From Micavibrio sp. UBA5572 (GTDB lineage: Bacteria; Pseudomonadota; Alphaproteobacteria; Micavibrionales; Micavibrionaceae), in contig DIMG01000016.1 of NCBI GenBank assembly GCA_002425415.1, forward strand, positions 124,001 through 188,000: DNA of 64,000 nt. Direction: 5' to 3'. Position 1 is the stretch's first letter, and each line of letters starts with the position of its first letter. The translations under genes were made by a program, and so were the position numbers. Below the pieces are notes generated by a model. It did not search any database, was not told the origin of the DNA, and saw nothing but the letters and a program-made list of their open reading frames with translations. Below are positions 18,247 through 26,985 of the stretch, in pieces.

Positions 18247-18372
18247 ATGAAAGTCGTCAATTCACTCAAGACACTCAAAACCCGTGACCGCAATTGCCGC
18301 GTTGTTCGCCGTAAAGGGCGCGTGTTTGTCATTAACAAGAAGAACCCACGCTTTAAAGTTCGTCAGGGCTAA
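18247..18372 (+). CDS. rpmJ: 50S ribosomal protein L36
   Basis: The 41-residue protein starts MKVVNSLKTLKTRDRNCRVV and ends RRKGRVFVINKKNPRFKVRQ plus a final Gly. This is the zinc-free form of L36 found in alphaproteobacteria: only one cysteine remains, instead of the three cysteines and one histidine of the zinc ribbon form. AAGGA lies upstream of the ATG. The frame is open upstream to 18154, but the start at 18247 gives the family's N-terminus. Confidence 0.95.
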   Translation: MKVVNSLKTLKTRDRNCRVVRRKGRVFVINKKNPRFKVRQG

Positions 18373-18398
18373 GCTGGAAAAGTGCAGGTTGGCTCTGT

Positions 18399-18429
18399 GC
18401 TTTGTTTCGGCTTTGTCCTGAAACAAAGC
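18399..18429 (+). terminator. Hairpin after rpmJ
   Basis: GCTTTGTTTC and GAAACAAAGC form a perfect 10-bp stem around an 11-base loop, 26 bases after the rpmJ stop. There is no good T-run, so it may be a weak terminator or an mRNA-stabilising hairpin. Confidence 0.45.
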
Positions 18430-18491
18430 GTGTTGTGTAATAGCCTGTTGCGTGTTGTTTAGACCTTGTGTACATCTTATAGAGTTTTCTG

Positions 18492-18523
18492 CTTCCCGCC
18501 AGTACAAGCGGGAAGTTTGTTAT
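18492..18523 (+). terminator. Second hairpin upstream of mreB
   Basis: CTTCCCGC and GCGGGAAG form an 8-bp GC-rich stem followed by TTTGTT, between rpmJ and mreB. It probably insulates mreB from rpmJ transcription. Confidence 0.55.
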
Positions 18524-18555
18524 GATCTTAACAGGATGCAATAGGACTCGGATTT

Positions 18556-19596
18556 ATGTTTGCTCGACTCTTCAGTATGCTTTCTGCCGATATGGCGATT
18601 GATCTGGGAACAGCCAATACGTTGGTTTATGTTCGTGATCGCGGCATTGTTTTGAACGAGCCTTCTGTCGTTGCTATCTCCACTGAGGCTGGACGTAAGA
18701 CTGTTCGTGCTGTTGGAATCGAGGCCAAGCAGATGCTGGGGCGGACACCTGGAAACATTCAAGCGATTCGTCCGTTACGTGATGGTGTGATTGCTGATTT
18801 CGAAGTGACCGAAGCGATGATTAAGCATTTTATCCGTAAGGTTCATAATCGTCGGACTTTTGTTTCTCCTAAAATGGTAATCTGTGTTCCTGCTGGTTCT
18901 ACGACTGTTGAGCAGCGTGCGATTATCGAGTCTGCCGAAAGCGCAGGCGCATCGGAAGTCCATTTGATTGAAGAGCCAATGGCGGCCGCAATCGGTGCAG
19001 GTCTTCCTGTTACCGAAGCATCCGGTTCTATGGTGGTCGATATTGGGGGCGGGACATCAGAGGTTGCTGTGATCTCTCTTGGAGGAATTGTTTACGCGAA
19101 GTCCGTGCGATGTGCCGGTGATAAAATGGATGATGCGATTATTGCCTATATTCGTCGTGTCCATAATTTGTTGATTGGAGAAACAACTGCCGAGCGGATA
19201 AAAAAAGAAATCGGATCTGCTTTGCCTCCTGCCGAAGGTCCTGGACGGATCCTAAAAATTAAAGGTCGGGATTTGATTAACGGCGTTCCCAAAGAAGTTG
19301 TGGTGACGGAGCGTCAAATTTCCGAAGCCTTGATCGAGCCAATCAGTCAGATTATTGAAGGCGTGAAAGTTGCGCTTGAAAATACGCCTCCTGAATTGGC
19401 ATCCGATATTGCCGAACGGGGCATCGTGTTGACGGGGGGTGGGGCATTGCTGACCAATCTCGATCATTTGTTGCGTCATGCTACGGGATTGCCGATTACT
19501 GTCGCGGATGATCCGTTGACTTGTGTTGCACTGGGGACGGGACATGCATTGGAAGAAATGAAAACATTGCGCAGCGTTCTGGTTGGTGCTTATTAG
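18556..19596 (+). CDS. mreB: Rod shape-determining protein MreB
   Basis: MreB is the bacterial actin that directs lateral wall synthesis. The 346 residues include phosphate-1 motif MAIDLGTANTLVYV, phosphate-2 VVDIGGGTSEVAVISLGG, and adenosine motif GIVLTGGGALLTNLD. The N-terminal MFARLFSML is the usual amphipathic membrane-binding stretch. The mreC/D genes that often follow are absent; a pilus locus follows instead. Confidence 0.97.
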   Translation: MFARLFSMLSADMAIDLGTANTLVYVRDRGIVLNEPSVVAISTEAGRKTVRAVGIEAKQMLGRTPGNIQAIRPLRDGVIADFEVTEAMIKHFIRKVHNRRTFVSPKMVICVPAGSTTVEQRAIIESAESAGASEVHLIEEPMAAAIGAGLPVTEASGSMVVDIGGGTSEVAVISLGGIVYAKSVRCAGDKMDDAIIAYIRRVHNLLIGETTAERIKKEIGSALPPAEGPGRILKIKGRDLINGVPKEVVVTERQISEALIEPISQIIEGVKVALENTPPELASDIAERGIVLTGGGALLTNLDHLLRHATGLPITVADDPLTCVALGTGHALEEMKTLRSVLVGAY

Positions 19597-19888
19597 CCCG
19601 ATTTTCTGGACAGGTACTTAATAATTTGAAGGGTTTTGTTATTACGAAGATCTTTTCGCGATGCAGGTTTTTATAGAAGAATTTTTTATCTAAAATTTGA
19701 TCTAAATTTCATATTAATTTCACATAAATTGTTAGCTCACTGTTTTTGTTGCCCTATTGCTAAGTATCTGTAATTTATATGGAAATTGATGTATTGTTAA
19801 CTCGCTATTAACCGATTGTGACCTATCCTAGAGATGTAAGGGTTGAGCTTTACTAATCTTGCTGAAACAATAATTAAGGAGAAAACAC
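19597..19888. other. Intergenic region holding the flp promoter
   Basis: The 292 bases between mreB and the pilin gene are AT-rich and contain no ORF. The one feature I can support is the CtrA box at 19797-19812. The sequence GAGAAAACAC just before the pilin ATG follows AAGGAG and gives a strong ribosome binding site. Confidence 0.5.
19797..19812. promoter_or_regulatory. CtrA-binding box upstream of the Flp pilin gene
   Basis: TTAA-CTCGCTA-TTAAC is a perfect match to the full CtrA consensus TTAA-N7-TTAAC, 77 bases upstream of the pilin start codon. In Caulobacter the pilin gene pilA is activated directly by CtrA, so placement and motif agree. Confidence 0.75.
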
Positions 19889-20074
19889 ATGCTGAAACTT
19901 ATAGCTCTTGTTCAAGCTTATAATACAAAAGAAGATGGCGCGACTGCGATTGAATATGCGTTGATTGCCGCTGGGATTGCACTTGCAATTGCCACAGCCG
20001 TATATCTGTTTGGCGGCCAGTTGACCGACAAGTTCACCGAAATGGGTGATACTTTGGAAAGCGGCCCTTCGTAA
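19889..20074 (+). CDS. Flp/Fap-type pilin
   Basis: This is the major subunit of Tad pili, tight-adherence fibres of the type IVb class. The 61-residue prepilin has a short leader, then the hallmark GATAIEYALIAAGIALAIA hydrophobic stretch. Cleavage by the CpaA peptidase should fall just before the ATAIEYAL segment, after Gly. It heads the pilus cluster but is separated from cpaA by a strong terminator at 20110, which would let pilin be made in excess over the assembly proteins. Confidence 0.95.
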   Translation: MLKLIALVQAYNTKEDGATAIEYALIAAGIALAIATAVYLFGGQLTDKFTEMGDTLESGPS

Positions 20075-20109
20075 GCCTTATAATATAAGTTATTTTTATC
20101 TCTTTGCGG

Positions 20110-20136
20110 AAGCCCGCCCGGTTGGGTGGGCTTTTG
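20110..20136 (+). terminator. Terminator after the pilin gene
   Basis: AAGCCCGCCC and GGGTGGGCTT form a 10-bp stem (one G-U pair) with a GTTG-like loop, followed by TTT. It lies about 36 bases after the pilin stop and upstream of cpaA. Confidence 0.85.
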
Positions 20137-20212
20137 TCATAAATATTTCTTTCTATTTTTTCTTTTTTTCAATTCATTCATCTTATTCTACATCTTATAC
20201 ATCAGAAAATTT

Positions 20213-20758
20213 ATGGTCGGTTTTATTCTATTTTTGTTTGGGCTTGTTGTAACCCTTGGTATGTGCGGTCTTGCGGCTTTGTCCGATTTTCGAGGTTTCC
20301 GTATTCCTAATATTGTCTCGGTGGTTATTCTGGGCGCATTTATTTTGGTGTTTAGCGGTTTGTCGCTGTTGGGTGAGAGGGATATCGTCTTTCTATCCTT
20401 GATGTCACATATTGGGGCAGGACTTTTGGTTTTTGTTATTACCATTGGTTTGTTTGCATTAAAGCAACTTGGGGCGGGTGATTCAAAATTTGCGTCTGTG
20501 ATTGCTCTATGGGTTGGTTTTTCAGGATTGATTCCTTTTCTATTTTATATGTCTCTGGCAGGTGGTGTTGTCGCTGCGATTTCTCTTGTTCTTAAAAAAT
20601 GGAAACCTGTTCAATCTCCGTTGGAAGGAAGTTGGATTGCCAAAGCACAAGACGGGCATCCTTCAGTTCCTTATGGAATTGCGTTGGCTTTTGGTGCGTT
20701 GGCAGCGTTTATTGTTCAGGGATATTTTGATTTTTCACGGTGGGAGTCTGTATTCTGA
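20213..20758 (+). CDS. cpaA: Tad prepilin peptidase CpaA
   Basis: CpaA is an inner-membrane aspartic peptidase (A24 family) that removes the prepilin leader. From this ATG the protein has 181 residues and about five to six membrane helices. The two catalytic aspartates are in SDFRGFRIPN and LGAGDSKFAS (GxGD motif). The frame is open back to 20126, but that stretch overlaps the pilin terminator and is made of odd Phe-rich sequence, so the start MVGFILFLFG is used. Confidence 0.9.
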   Translation: MVGFILFLFGLVVTLGMCGLAALSDFRGFRIPNIVSVVILGAFILVFSGLSLLGERDIVFLSLMSHIGAGLLVFVITIGLFALKQLGAGDSKFASVIALWVGFSGLIPFLFYMSLAGGVVAAISLVLKKWKPVQSPLEGSWIAKAQDGHPSVPYGIALAFGALAAFIVQGYFDFSRWESVF

Positions 20759-20858
20759 AAATCACGTTTAGGCTTTGTTAAAGCATACAAGGTAGATGTT
20801 AAGGGAGCTGATCCTTTTTGTTAGCTGAATTTAATTTTTCTTATGACGGGATAACAAG

Positions 20859-21704
20859 ATGAACAAAAACATTCTTATTGTGCTGGGTGGCGGATTTTTA
20901 GTCGCGTTGTTGGTGGCTATTGTTGTTCAAGCTAGTTTCAGTTCGAAAAAAGATGGAGTGGCTGAAGTTCTGGTTGCTGCCAAGTCCTTGAAGGTTGGTG
21001 ATGTTGTTTCTGATACCAATTTTAAATGGCAGGATTGGCCGGAGGATTCTGTTATGCAGGGTGCGTTGGTTCGTGAGAAAAATAAAAAGATTACTGATAT
21101 GGCCAAGGGGCGGTTGCGTCGGAGTATGGAAGAAGGAGAGCCCTTATCACTCGCGTCTTTGACGGCGGCGGGTAAAGGAAATATTTTGGCTGCAGCTATG
21201 GAGCCCGGGATGCGGGCGATGGCGATCAAAGTTTCTGCCGAGTCGATGGTTGGCGGATTTATTTCGCCGGGTGATCGGGTTGATGTTCTTTTGACATATC
21301 AGGTTCGTTTGTCTGGAAGTCAGCAGGATGAAATTGCAGATCGTGTGAGCAAGCATGCCACACAAACAGTTTTGGAAAATGTGAAGGTTTTGGCGATTGA
21401 CCAGAATGCAGCCAAGGATGATGCCAATAAAGCCAAGGTTGGTCGCACTGTTACTTTAGAAGTTAATGTGTCTGCTGCCGAGCGTTTGGCTTTGGCCGGA
21501 GAAATGGGAGATCTGTCTTTAATTCTTCGTGGACTTGGGGATGATGCGATGATTGATCCCAAGCATCGTCCTTTTACGACTGATGTAGAAGTTGGTGCTG
21601 TGCTCAAGGAAATAGGGAAAATGAAAAAGAACTCTAGCGAAAATTCCAATATTGTGCGAGTCTATAACGGTCAGAGCATTGAAAATGTGAATGTTCGTCA
21701 GTAG
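20859..21704 (+). CDS. cpaB: Tad pilus assembly protein CpaB (RcpC)
   Basis: CpaB is a periplasmic protein held by an N-terminal membrane helix (ILIVLGGGFLVALLVAIVV) and thought to support the secretin. The protein has 281 residues. Residues ~35-95 form a SAF domain (VLVAAKSLKVGDVVSDTNFK). The following RcpC region has MRAMAIKVSAESMVGGFISP and GDRVDVLLTY, both typical. It is followed by cpaC after 67 bases. Confidence 0.93.
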   Translation: MNKNILIVLGGGFLVALLVAIVVQASFSSKKDGVAEVLVAAKSLKVGDVVSDTNFKWQDWPEDSVMQGALVREKNKKITDMAKGRLRRSMEEGEPLSLASLTAAGKGNILAAAMEPGMRAMAIKVSAESMVGGFISPGDRVDVLLTYQVRLSGSQQDEIADRVSKHATQTVLENVKVLAIDQNAAKDDANKAKVGRTVTLEVNVSAAERLALAGEMGDLSLILRGLGDDAMIDPKHRPFTTDVEVGAVLKEIGKMKKNSSENSNIVRVYNGQSIENVNVRQ

Positions 21705-21771
21705 ATTGTGTTTTTATCTTATGCGGGTTCTCCGTAAACCTTTTTAACTTGTTATAAAGAAGGCAAAATAA

Positions 21772-23328
21772 ATGTTGTTCACAGGTTTATCCACAAGATT
21801 AGCCTCTCGGGTCAGGATTCTGTCTGTGGCGGCTGTTGTGCTCGTCATGACTGCGAGTAGTTTTTCATTGCCGGTTTTTTCTTCTCCTTCTAATGTTATG
21901 AAATTGACGGTTGGTAAGGCCGAAGTTCTTGATATTTCGGGCGCGGTTGCTGACATTATGGTGGCTGACCCCAAAATTGCTGATGTTTCTGTTTTGCAAA
22001 GTAATAAGATTTATATCGTTGGTGCGAGTTTGGGGGATACCAATGTTATCGTTCTGGATAGCGGCGGGAATGTTATCACTAAACTTGATGTTACTGTTTC
22101 GATTGATACCAAAGCGATCGAGGCTTTGATTGGTGAGGTTTTCCCTCGTGAAAAAGATGTTCATGTGCGGATGATCGGCGATCAGGCTATATTGACCGGA
22201 TCTGTTTCTACGCCTGCCGTGGCGCAAAAAGTTGCTCGTCTGGTTTCTGCTCATATGGGTGAGGTTCAGGAATTGAAGGGGCAGATCGACGAGATTATTC
22301 AAAATCTTCTGTCGGTTCGTGGTGAACAGCAAGTGATGTTGCGTGTGCGGATGCTTGAAGTGTCTCGCGATATTCTGAAAGAATTCGGGCTTGAAACCAG
22401 CACGAGCAATTCTGGAAATTCCAATACTCGTTTGCGCGGTAATATGGCGGTGAATACCCAGACAGGTTTGACTGAAGATCCGTTCGGTGTTACCAGCCTG
22501 TTATTTGATTCTGCTTTGGATGGATTGGGTGATATTCAATTTTTGCTCAATGCTTTGGAGCGCGACAATATGGCGAATGTTCTGGCCGAGCCTAATCTGA
22601 CGGCTGTATCGGGTGAGCAAGCAGGGTTTTTGGCTGGTGGTGAATTTCCTGTGCCTGTCGGGCGTGACCGTGATGGCAATATTGTTATTGAATACAAACA
22701 ATTCGGGGTTTCTTTGAATTTTAAACCTGTGGTTCTGTCTGATGACCGGATTAGTTTGCAGTTAAATACCGAAGTATCTTCGCTTGATCCGGGGCAGGGG
22801 ATTACGTTATCGGATATTCAGATTCCTGGTCTTGATATTCGCAAGGCCTCGACAACTGTTGAAATTAATTCGGGTGGTTCTTTGATGATGGCTGGCCTGT
22901 TGAAATCAGAAAATATCAAAGGTATGGCTGGTCTTCCCGGGGTTAAAGATACGCCTATTATTGGTGATCTTATTTCTTCGAAAAGTTTCGAGCGTCAGGA
23001 AACTGAGTTGGTTGTGATTGTAACACCTTATTTGGTTCAGCCTTATGCTGATCAATCACAATCAAAGCCTGTTTTTGAAGGTGTGGGTAAAAAGCTTCCT
23101 CCACCTCCGCCAACGGCTGCCATGACTCCGGGTGACAAAGGTAAGACCCATGCGCTTTATTCGCAAGAGCAGGCTGTTGAAGTGGTGGATGTTGAAGTCG
23201 AAGAGATTCCAAAAATTATCAATTCACCAATGAGCAATGTGTTTTCAAGAAACATACGTAAAATTTATGGTGATCGTGTTAAAAATATTCCGGATGACGA
23301 TCAGGCTTTTGGATATATGCTGGATTAA
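21772..23328 (+). CDS. cpaC: Tad secretin CpaC (RcpA)
   Basis: CpaC forms the outer-membrane ring through which the pilus passes. The 518-residue protein has a signal peptide, then the pilus-specific N-terminal domain (VMKLTVGKAEVLDISGAVAD), a BON-like part, and the C-terminal secretin domain with GSLMMAGLLKSENIKGMAGL, PGVKDTPIIGDLI and ELVVIVTPYLVQP. A proline-rich tail follows (KKLPPPPPTAAMTP). The N-terminal domain is repeated in the separate gene at 29726. Confidence 0.95.
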   Translation: MLFTGLSTRLASRVRILSVAAVVLVMTASSFSLPVFSSPSNVMKLTVGKAEVLDISGAVADIMVADPKIADVSVLQSNKIYIVGASLGDTNVIVLDSGGNVITKLDVTVSIDTKAIEALIGEVFPREKDVHVRMIGDQAILTGSVSTPAVAQKVARLVSAHMGEVQELKGQIDEIIQNLLSVRGEQQVMLRVRMLEVSRDILKEFGLETSTSNSGNSNTRLRGNMAVNTQTGLTEDPFGVTSLLFDSALDGLGDIQFLLNALERDNMANVLAEPNLTAVSGEQAGFLAGGEFPVPVGRDRDGNIVIEYKQFGVSLNFKPVVLSDDRISLQLNTEVSSLDPGQGITLSDIQIPGLDIRKASTTVEINSGGSLMMAGLLKSENIKGMAGLPGVKDTPIIGDLISSKSFERQETELVVIVTPYLVQPYADQSQSKPVFEGVGKKLPPPPPTAAMTPGDKGKTHALYSQEQAVEVVDVEVEEIPKIINSPMSNVFSRNIRKIYGDRVKNIPDDDQAFGYMLD

Positions 23329-23346
23329 GCAGGGAGAAGAGTAAAA

Positions 23347-24021
23347 ATGAAAATTTCTGTTTATATGGCGAGTGTTTTCGTTCTGGCGGGTGTGTCGGGC
23401 GGATTTTTGAGTGGCTGTTCCGTTGAATCGGATAGCTGGATTAACTCAAGTCGTCTCGAAATTCACGAAGATCAGTTTACGGATACGTTCGAGACAAAAA
23501 AACTGGATGAGCAGACTTTGCGTGCGATTGCTGTTTATCACCAACGCTATGGTAACGGGCCTTTAATGGTGTCTGTGTCTTATGATCCTAAATCATCACG
23601 AAATACTCAGGCCTTGGCGCGTAACGAATCGGCTCGTATCGTTTCCGGCCTTCGCCAAAATGGTATTGAAGATATTCAGATGACAACGACGGCAGTTTCT
23701 GGTTTGGGAGATGTATCGAATACAGTTGTTACTTTTGCAGCTTTGACTGCGCAAGCGCCAACGGGGTGTGGTATGATTCCTGGGTATACAGGATTGCCTG
23801 AGGCTTCTACGAAAACAGAAGGCGAACCGGATTATAGGTATGGTTGTACAGTTGAGACATTAATAGCGCGTCAGGTGACACGCCCATCGGATTTGTTGGG
23901 TAAGCCTGGATTTGAAACAAATGCGGACGGAAATCGTCAGGCAAATGTTGTGGATGGGCGTGGATATTATGGACTTTCTGCCAATCCTGATCTTGGTGGA
24001 GAAACGGCTTCAAAAGATTAG
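23347..24021 (+). CDS. cpaD: Pilus assembly lipoprotein CpaD
   Basis: The 224-residue protein begins with a lipoprotein signal ending LAGVSGGFLSGC (lipobox LSGC). The following region (FETKKLDEQTLRAIAVYHQR, and later VVTFAALTAQAPTGCG) matches CpaD, the outer-membrane-anchored partner of the Tad secretin. The gene starts 18 bases after cpaC. Confidence 0.88.
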   Translation: MKISVYMASVFVLAGVSGGFLSGCSVESDSWINSSRLEIHEDQFTDTFETKKLDEQTLRAIAVYHQRYGNGPLMVSVSYDPKSSRNTQALARNESARIVSGLRQNGIEDIQMTTTAVSGLGDVSNTVVTFAALTAQAPTGCGMIPGYTGLPEASTKTEGEPDYRYGCTVETLIARQVTRPSDLLGKPGFETNADGNRQANVVDGRGYYGLSANPDLGGETASKD

Positions 24022-24105
24022 GTTTTTTAACCTCTGATTTATACTCTGTACATATAATGAAAGCTGTAAAAAACTATAATATTTGGGGTACATTCAGGTT
24101 CATTT

Positions 24106-25356
24106 ATGTCCGATCATCAAGACGTTGTAACTCATGTTTTATTGCCGGTGGCACGTGTTTCTTTGTTCGTTCGCGATCAGGATATCCGTGATCTTGCCGA
24201 ATCTTTAAAAAGTGATTGGAGATTTGCTCGCGTCACGTTCGATATTCGTGATGGGGATGTTGATACGGCAATTGATACGTATCGTCAGGCAGTATCACCT
24301 AATCTTGTTATTGTTGAAACTGAAGAAATTGGTGATAGCTTTACCGGTCGCCTTGAGGTTCTTGCAAATAGTTGTGCAGAAAATACGGCGGCAGTTGTTG
24401 TCGGGCCTGTGAATGATGTTTATCTGTATCGTCGTTTGATTGATATGGGAGTCAGTGATTATCTGGTGCGTCCTGTTGATAGGGATGTTTTGATTGAATT
24501 GATTGCAAAAATCCTGATTGAAAAACTTGGCGCGCCCGGAAGCCGGATGGTTGCTTTTGTCGGTGCCAAGGGTGGCGTTGGAACGTCGATGGTTGCGCAG
24601 ACTAGTGCTTTGGTTTCTTCTCATGATCTTGAACAAAAAACTGTGATTATGGATGCGGCTGGTGGCGGGTCTTACTTAAGTGTCGCGATGGGAACGGAAG
24701 CCGTTACGACATTGCATGAAGCATCGCGTGTATCAGGATCTAGTGATCAGGATTCATTTCGCCGGATGATTGTTAAAGTTGGTGATAATCTTTCTATTCT
24801 GGCAACGGGGGCTGAGTCTGTTCTCGATGTTCCGGTTTCTGCCGATCAATTTGAATTGATTTTAAATAAGCTGATGGTGACGTTTCCGTTAGTGGTGGTT
24901 GATTTATCACAGGCACCTAAATCGTTGGTTGCTGTAACAATGGAGCGTGCCCATGATGTTGTTGTTGTATCTACCCCGACTTTGCCTTCGTTGCGTTCTG
25001 CGCGTAGTCTTTTCCAAGAGATTAAGGCGTTGCGCGGTGGTGATGAGAAAGGTCTTCATTTGGTTTTAAACCAAAAAGGCCAGTCACAAGGATTTGAAGT
25101 ATCGGATCAGGATATTGAAACAGCTTTGAAAATTCATCCCGATATGGTGATTAATTTCCAGCCAAAGATTTTTTCTGCAGCTGAATCGTCTGGAAAGACT
25201 TTATTTGAAGTTGCTGGTTCTAAGGAAGTTGCCGCTCAATTTAAATCATTCTTGATAAAAAACATGAGATTTTCTAGTGAAGAAATATCAGAGAAACCTT
25301 CTGACGGTGGATCAAAAATGCTGAGTGGGTTTCTTGGAAAGTTCAAGTCGAAATAA
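24106..25356 (+). CDS. cpaE: Pilus localisation ATPase CpaE (TadZ)
   Basis: CpaE/TadZ is a MinD/ParA-type ATPase that places the Tad machine at the pole. The 416 residues begin with a receiver-like domain (residues ~10-130, with DMGVSDYLVRPVDRDVL) that has lost a clear phospho-acceptor. The ATPase domain has a deviant Walker A, GAKGGVGTSMVAQ; the usual second lysine-threonine pair is replaced by TS, common in TadZ. LVVVDLSQAPKS is the Walker B region. Confidence 0.92.
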   Translation: MSDHQDVVTHVLLPVARVSLFVRDQDIRDLAESLKSDWRFARVTFDIRDGDVDTAIDTYRQAVSPNLVIVETEEIGDSFTGRLEVLANSCAENTAAVVVGPVNDVYLYRRLIDMGVSDYLVRPVDRDVLIELIAKILIEKLGAPGSRMVAFVGAKGGVGTSMVAQTSALVSSHDLEQKTVIMDAAGGGSYLSVAMGTEAVTTLHEASRVSGSSDQDSFRRMIVKVGDNLSILATGAESVLDVPVSADQFELILNKLMVTFPLVVVDLSQAPKSLVAVTMERAHDVVVVSTPTLPSLRSARSLFQEIKALRGGDEKGLHLVLNQKGQSQGFEVSDQDIETALKIHPDMVINFQPKIFSAAESSGKTLFEVAGSKEVAAQFKSFLIKNMRFSSEEISEKPSDGGSKMLSGFLGKFKSK

Positions 25357-25375
25357 AATGAAAACAGGTTAGAAA

Positions 25376-26962
25376 ATGGCATTTGGAAAGAAGAGCTCGT
25401 CACAAACACCTGCACCTGAAATTAAAAAAGAGGTGAAGGTGTCTGTTCCTGTGTCCACTCCCGCTTCTGTTTCTTCCCCTGCGCCAAATTCAATACCAAA
25501 TTCTGTTTCTTCTGCTCCTGTTTCCGAGGATTCTCAATCTCCTATCGATAAAAAAAATGTTGATGATGTTGCTAAACCCGTCATTGATGAATCTTTCTCC
25601 TCTAAGAAGGCAATTGATGATGACATTTTAAATCATGAAGCTGAAGAAATTCATGTGACATCTGCGTCCGGTGAAGTGGACTCGATGACTGCTTTGCGTT
25701 TGAAACGTGCGCGGAACAGAATTTGGGCGGATTTGCGTGATGGCATTGATTTAAAAGCTTTGGCGCGGATGGATGGTAAGGCTGCACGAGATGAGGTTAA
25801 AACTGCGGTTGAAGAAATTGCACGATTCAGAAATCTTGATCTTACTCCGATGGAGATGGGGCAGATTGCCAAGGAATGTGGCGATGATATGCTTGGGTAT
25901 GGGCCACTTGAGACGTTGTTGGCTGAAGATGGCATTGCCGATATTATGATTAACGGGCCTGAAGTCGTTTATGTCGAACGCAAAGGAAAAATCCAGAAAA
26001 CAGATATTACTTTCCGTGATAACCAGCATTTGGTGACGATTTGTCAGCGGATTGTGGGGGCTATTGGTCGTCGTGTTGATGAATCTTCACCAATTTGTGA
26101 TGCGCGTTTGCCGGATGGTTCGCGTGTGAATGTGATTATTCCGCCCTTGGCGGTGGATGGTGCGTGCATGACCATTCGTAAATTTACCAAGGACAAGTTG
26201 ACGCTTGAAAAACTTCTGGAATTCGGCGCGATGACTCCGAGCTGCGCCAAGTTGATTATGGCTATTGGGCGCAGTCGTGTGAATGTTTTGATCTCAGGCG
26301 GTACGGGGTCGGGTAAAACCACGATGTTGAACTGTTTGACCCGATATATCGAACAGGGCGAGCGGGTTATTACCTGTGAAGATGCCTGCGAGTTGCAATT
26401 ACAACAGCCGCACGTGGTGCGTTTGGAAACTCGCCCTGCCAATCTGGAAGGTGTTGGCGAAGTTACGATGCGCGATCTGGTTAAAAACTGTCTGCGGATG
26501 CGTCCTGAACGTATTATCGTTGGTGAGGTGCGGGGGCCTGAGGCTTTTGATTTGTTGCAAGCGATGAATACGGGGCACGATGGTTCGATGGGAACGGTTC
26601 ACGCCAATAATCCGCGTGAAGCTTTGTCGAGGATGGAAAATATGATTGCGATGGGGAGTTTGAATATTCCAACTGTTGCGGTGCGCGAGCAAATTTCTTC
26701 GGCGATTAACGTGATTATTCAGGTTCAACGTCTGCGTGATGGTTCGCGTAAAGTGACCCATGTGACTGAAATTACAGGCATGGAAGGTGATGTTGTTACG
26801 ATGCAGGATTTATTTGTATTGGAAATTGTTGGTGAAGATGATGATGGGAAACTCATTACTCAACTTCGTTCGACCGGTATGCGCCCTAAATTCTGGGATA
26901 AAGCCAGAGCTTTTGGTGTCGAGAAACTGGTTCTTGATGCGATGGAAGAAGCTTACGGTTAG
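25376..26962 (+). CDS. cpaF: Tad pilus secretion ATPase CpaF (TadA)
   Basis: CpaF is the hexameric cytoplasmic motor for Tad pilus assembly. The 528-residue protein has a low-complexity Pro/Ser-rich N-terminus (~60 residues), an N-terminal all-helical domain, then the catalytic core: Walker A SGGTGSGKTTMLN, the Asp box EDACELQLQQPHVV, RPERIIVGEVRGPEA (Walker B region) and the His box GHDGSMGTVHANNPREAL. The gene starts 19 bases after cpaE. Confidence 0.96.
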   Translation: MAFGKKSSSQTPAPEIKKEVKVSVPVSTPASVSSPAPNSIPNSVSSAPVSEDSQSPIDKKNVDDVAKPVIDESFSSKKAIDDDILNHEAEEIHVTSASGEVDSMTALRLKRARNRIWADLRDGIDLKALARMDGKAARDEVKTAVEEIARFRNLDLTPMEMGQIAKECGDDMLGYGPLETLLAEDGIADIMINGPEVVYVERKGKIQKTDITFRDNQHLVTICQRIVGAIGRRVDESSPICDARLPDGSRVNVIIPPLAVDGACMTIRKFTKDKLTLEKLLEFGAMTPSCAKLIMAIGRSRVNVLISGGTGSGKTTMLNCLTRYIEQGERVITCEDACELQLQQPHVVRLETRPANLEGVGEVTMRDLVKNCLRMRPERIIVGEVRGPEAFDLLQAMNTGHDGSMGTVHANNPREALSRMENMIAMGSLNIPTVAVREQISSAINVIIQVQRLRDGSRKVTHVTEITGMEGDVVTMQDLFVLEIVGEDDDGKLITQLRSTGMRPKFWDKARAFGVEKLVLDAMEEAYG

Positions 26963-26985
26963 ATCACATTTAAAAAAGGACAGTT

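Noticed and set aside
20126..20212. N-terminal extension of CpaA
   Set aside because: It overlaps the pilin terminator and is a Phe-rich chance translation; the ATG at 20213 fits the family.
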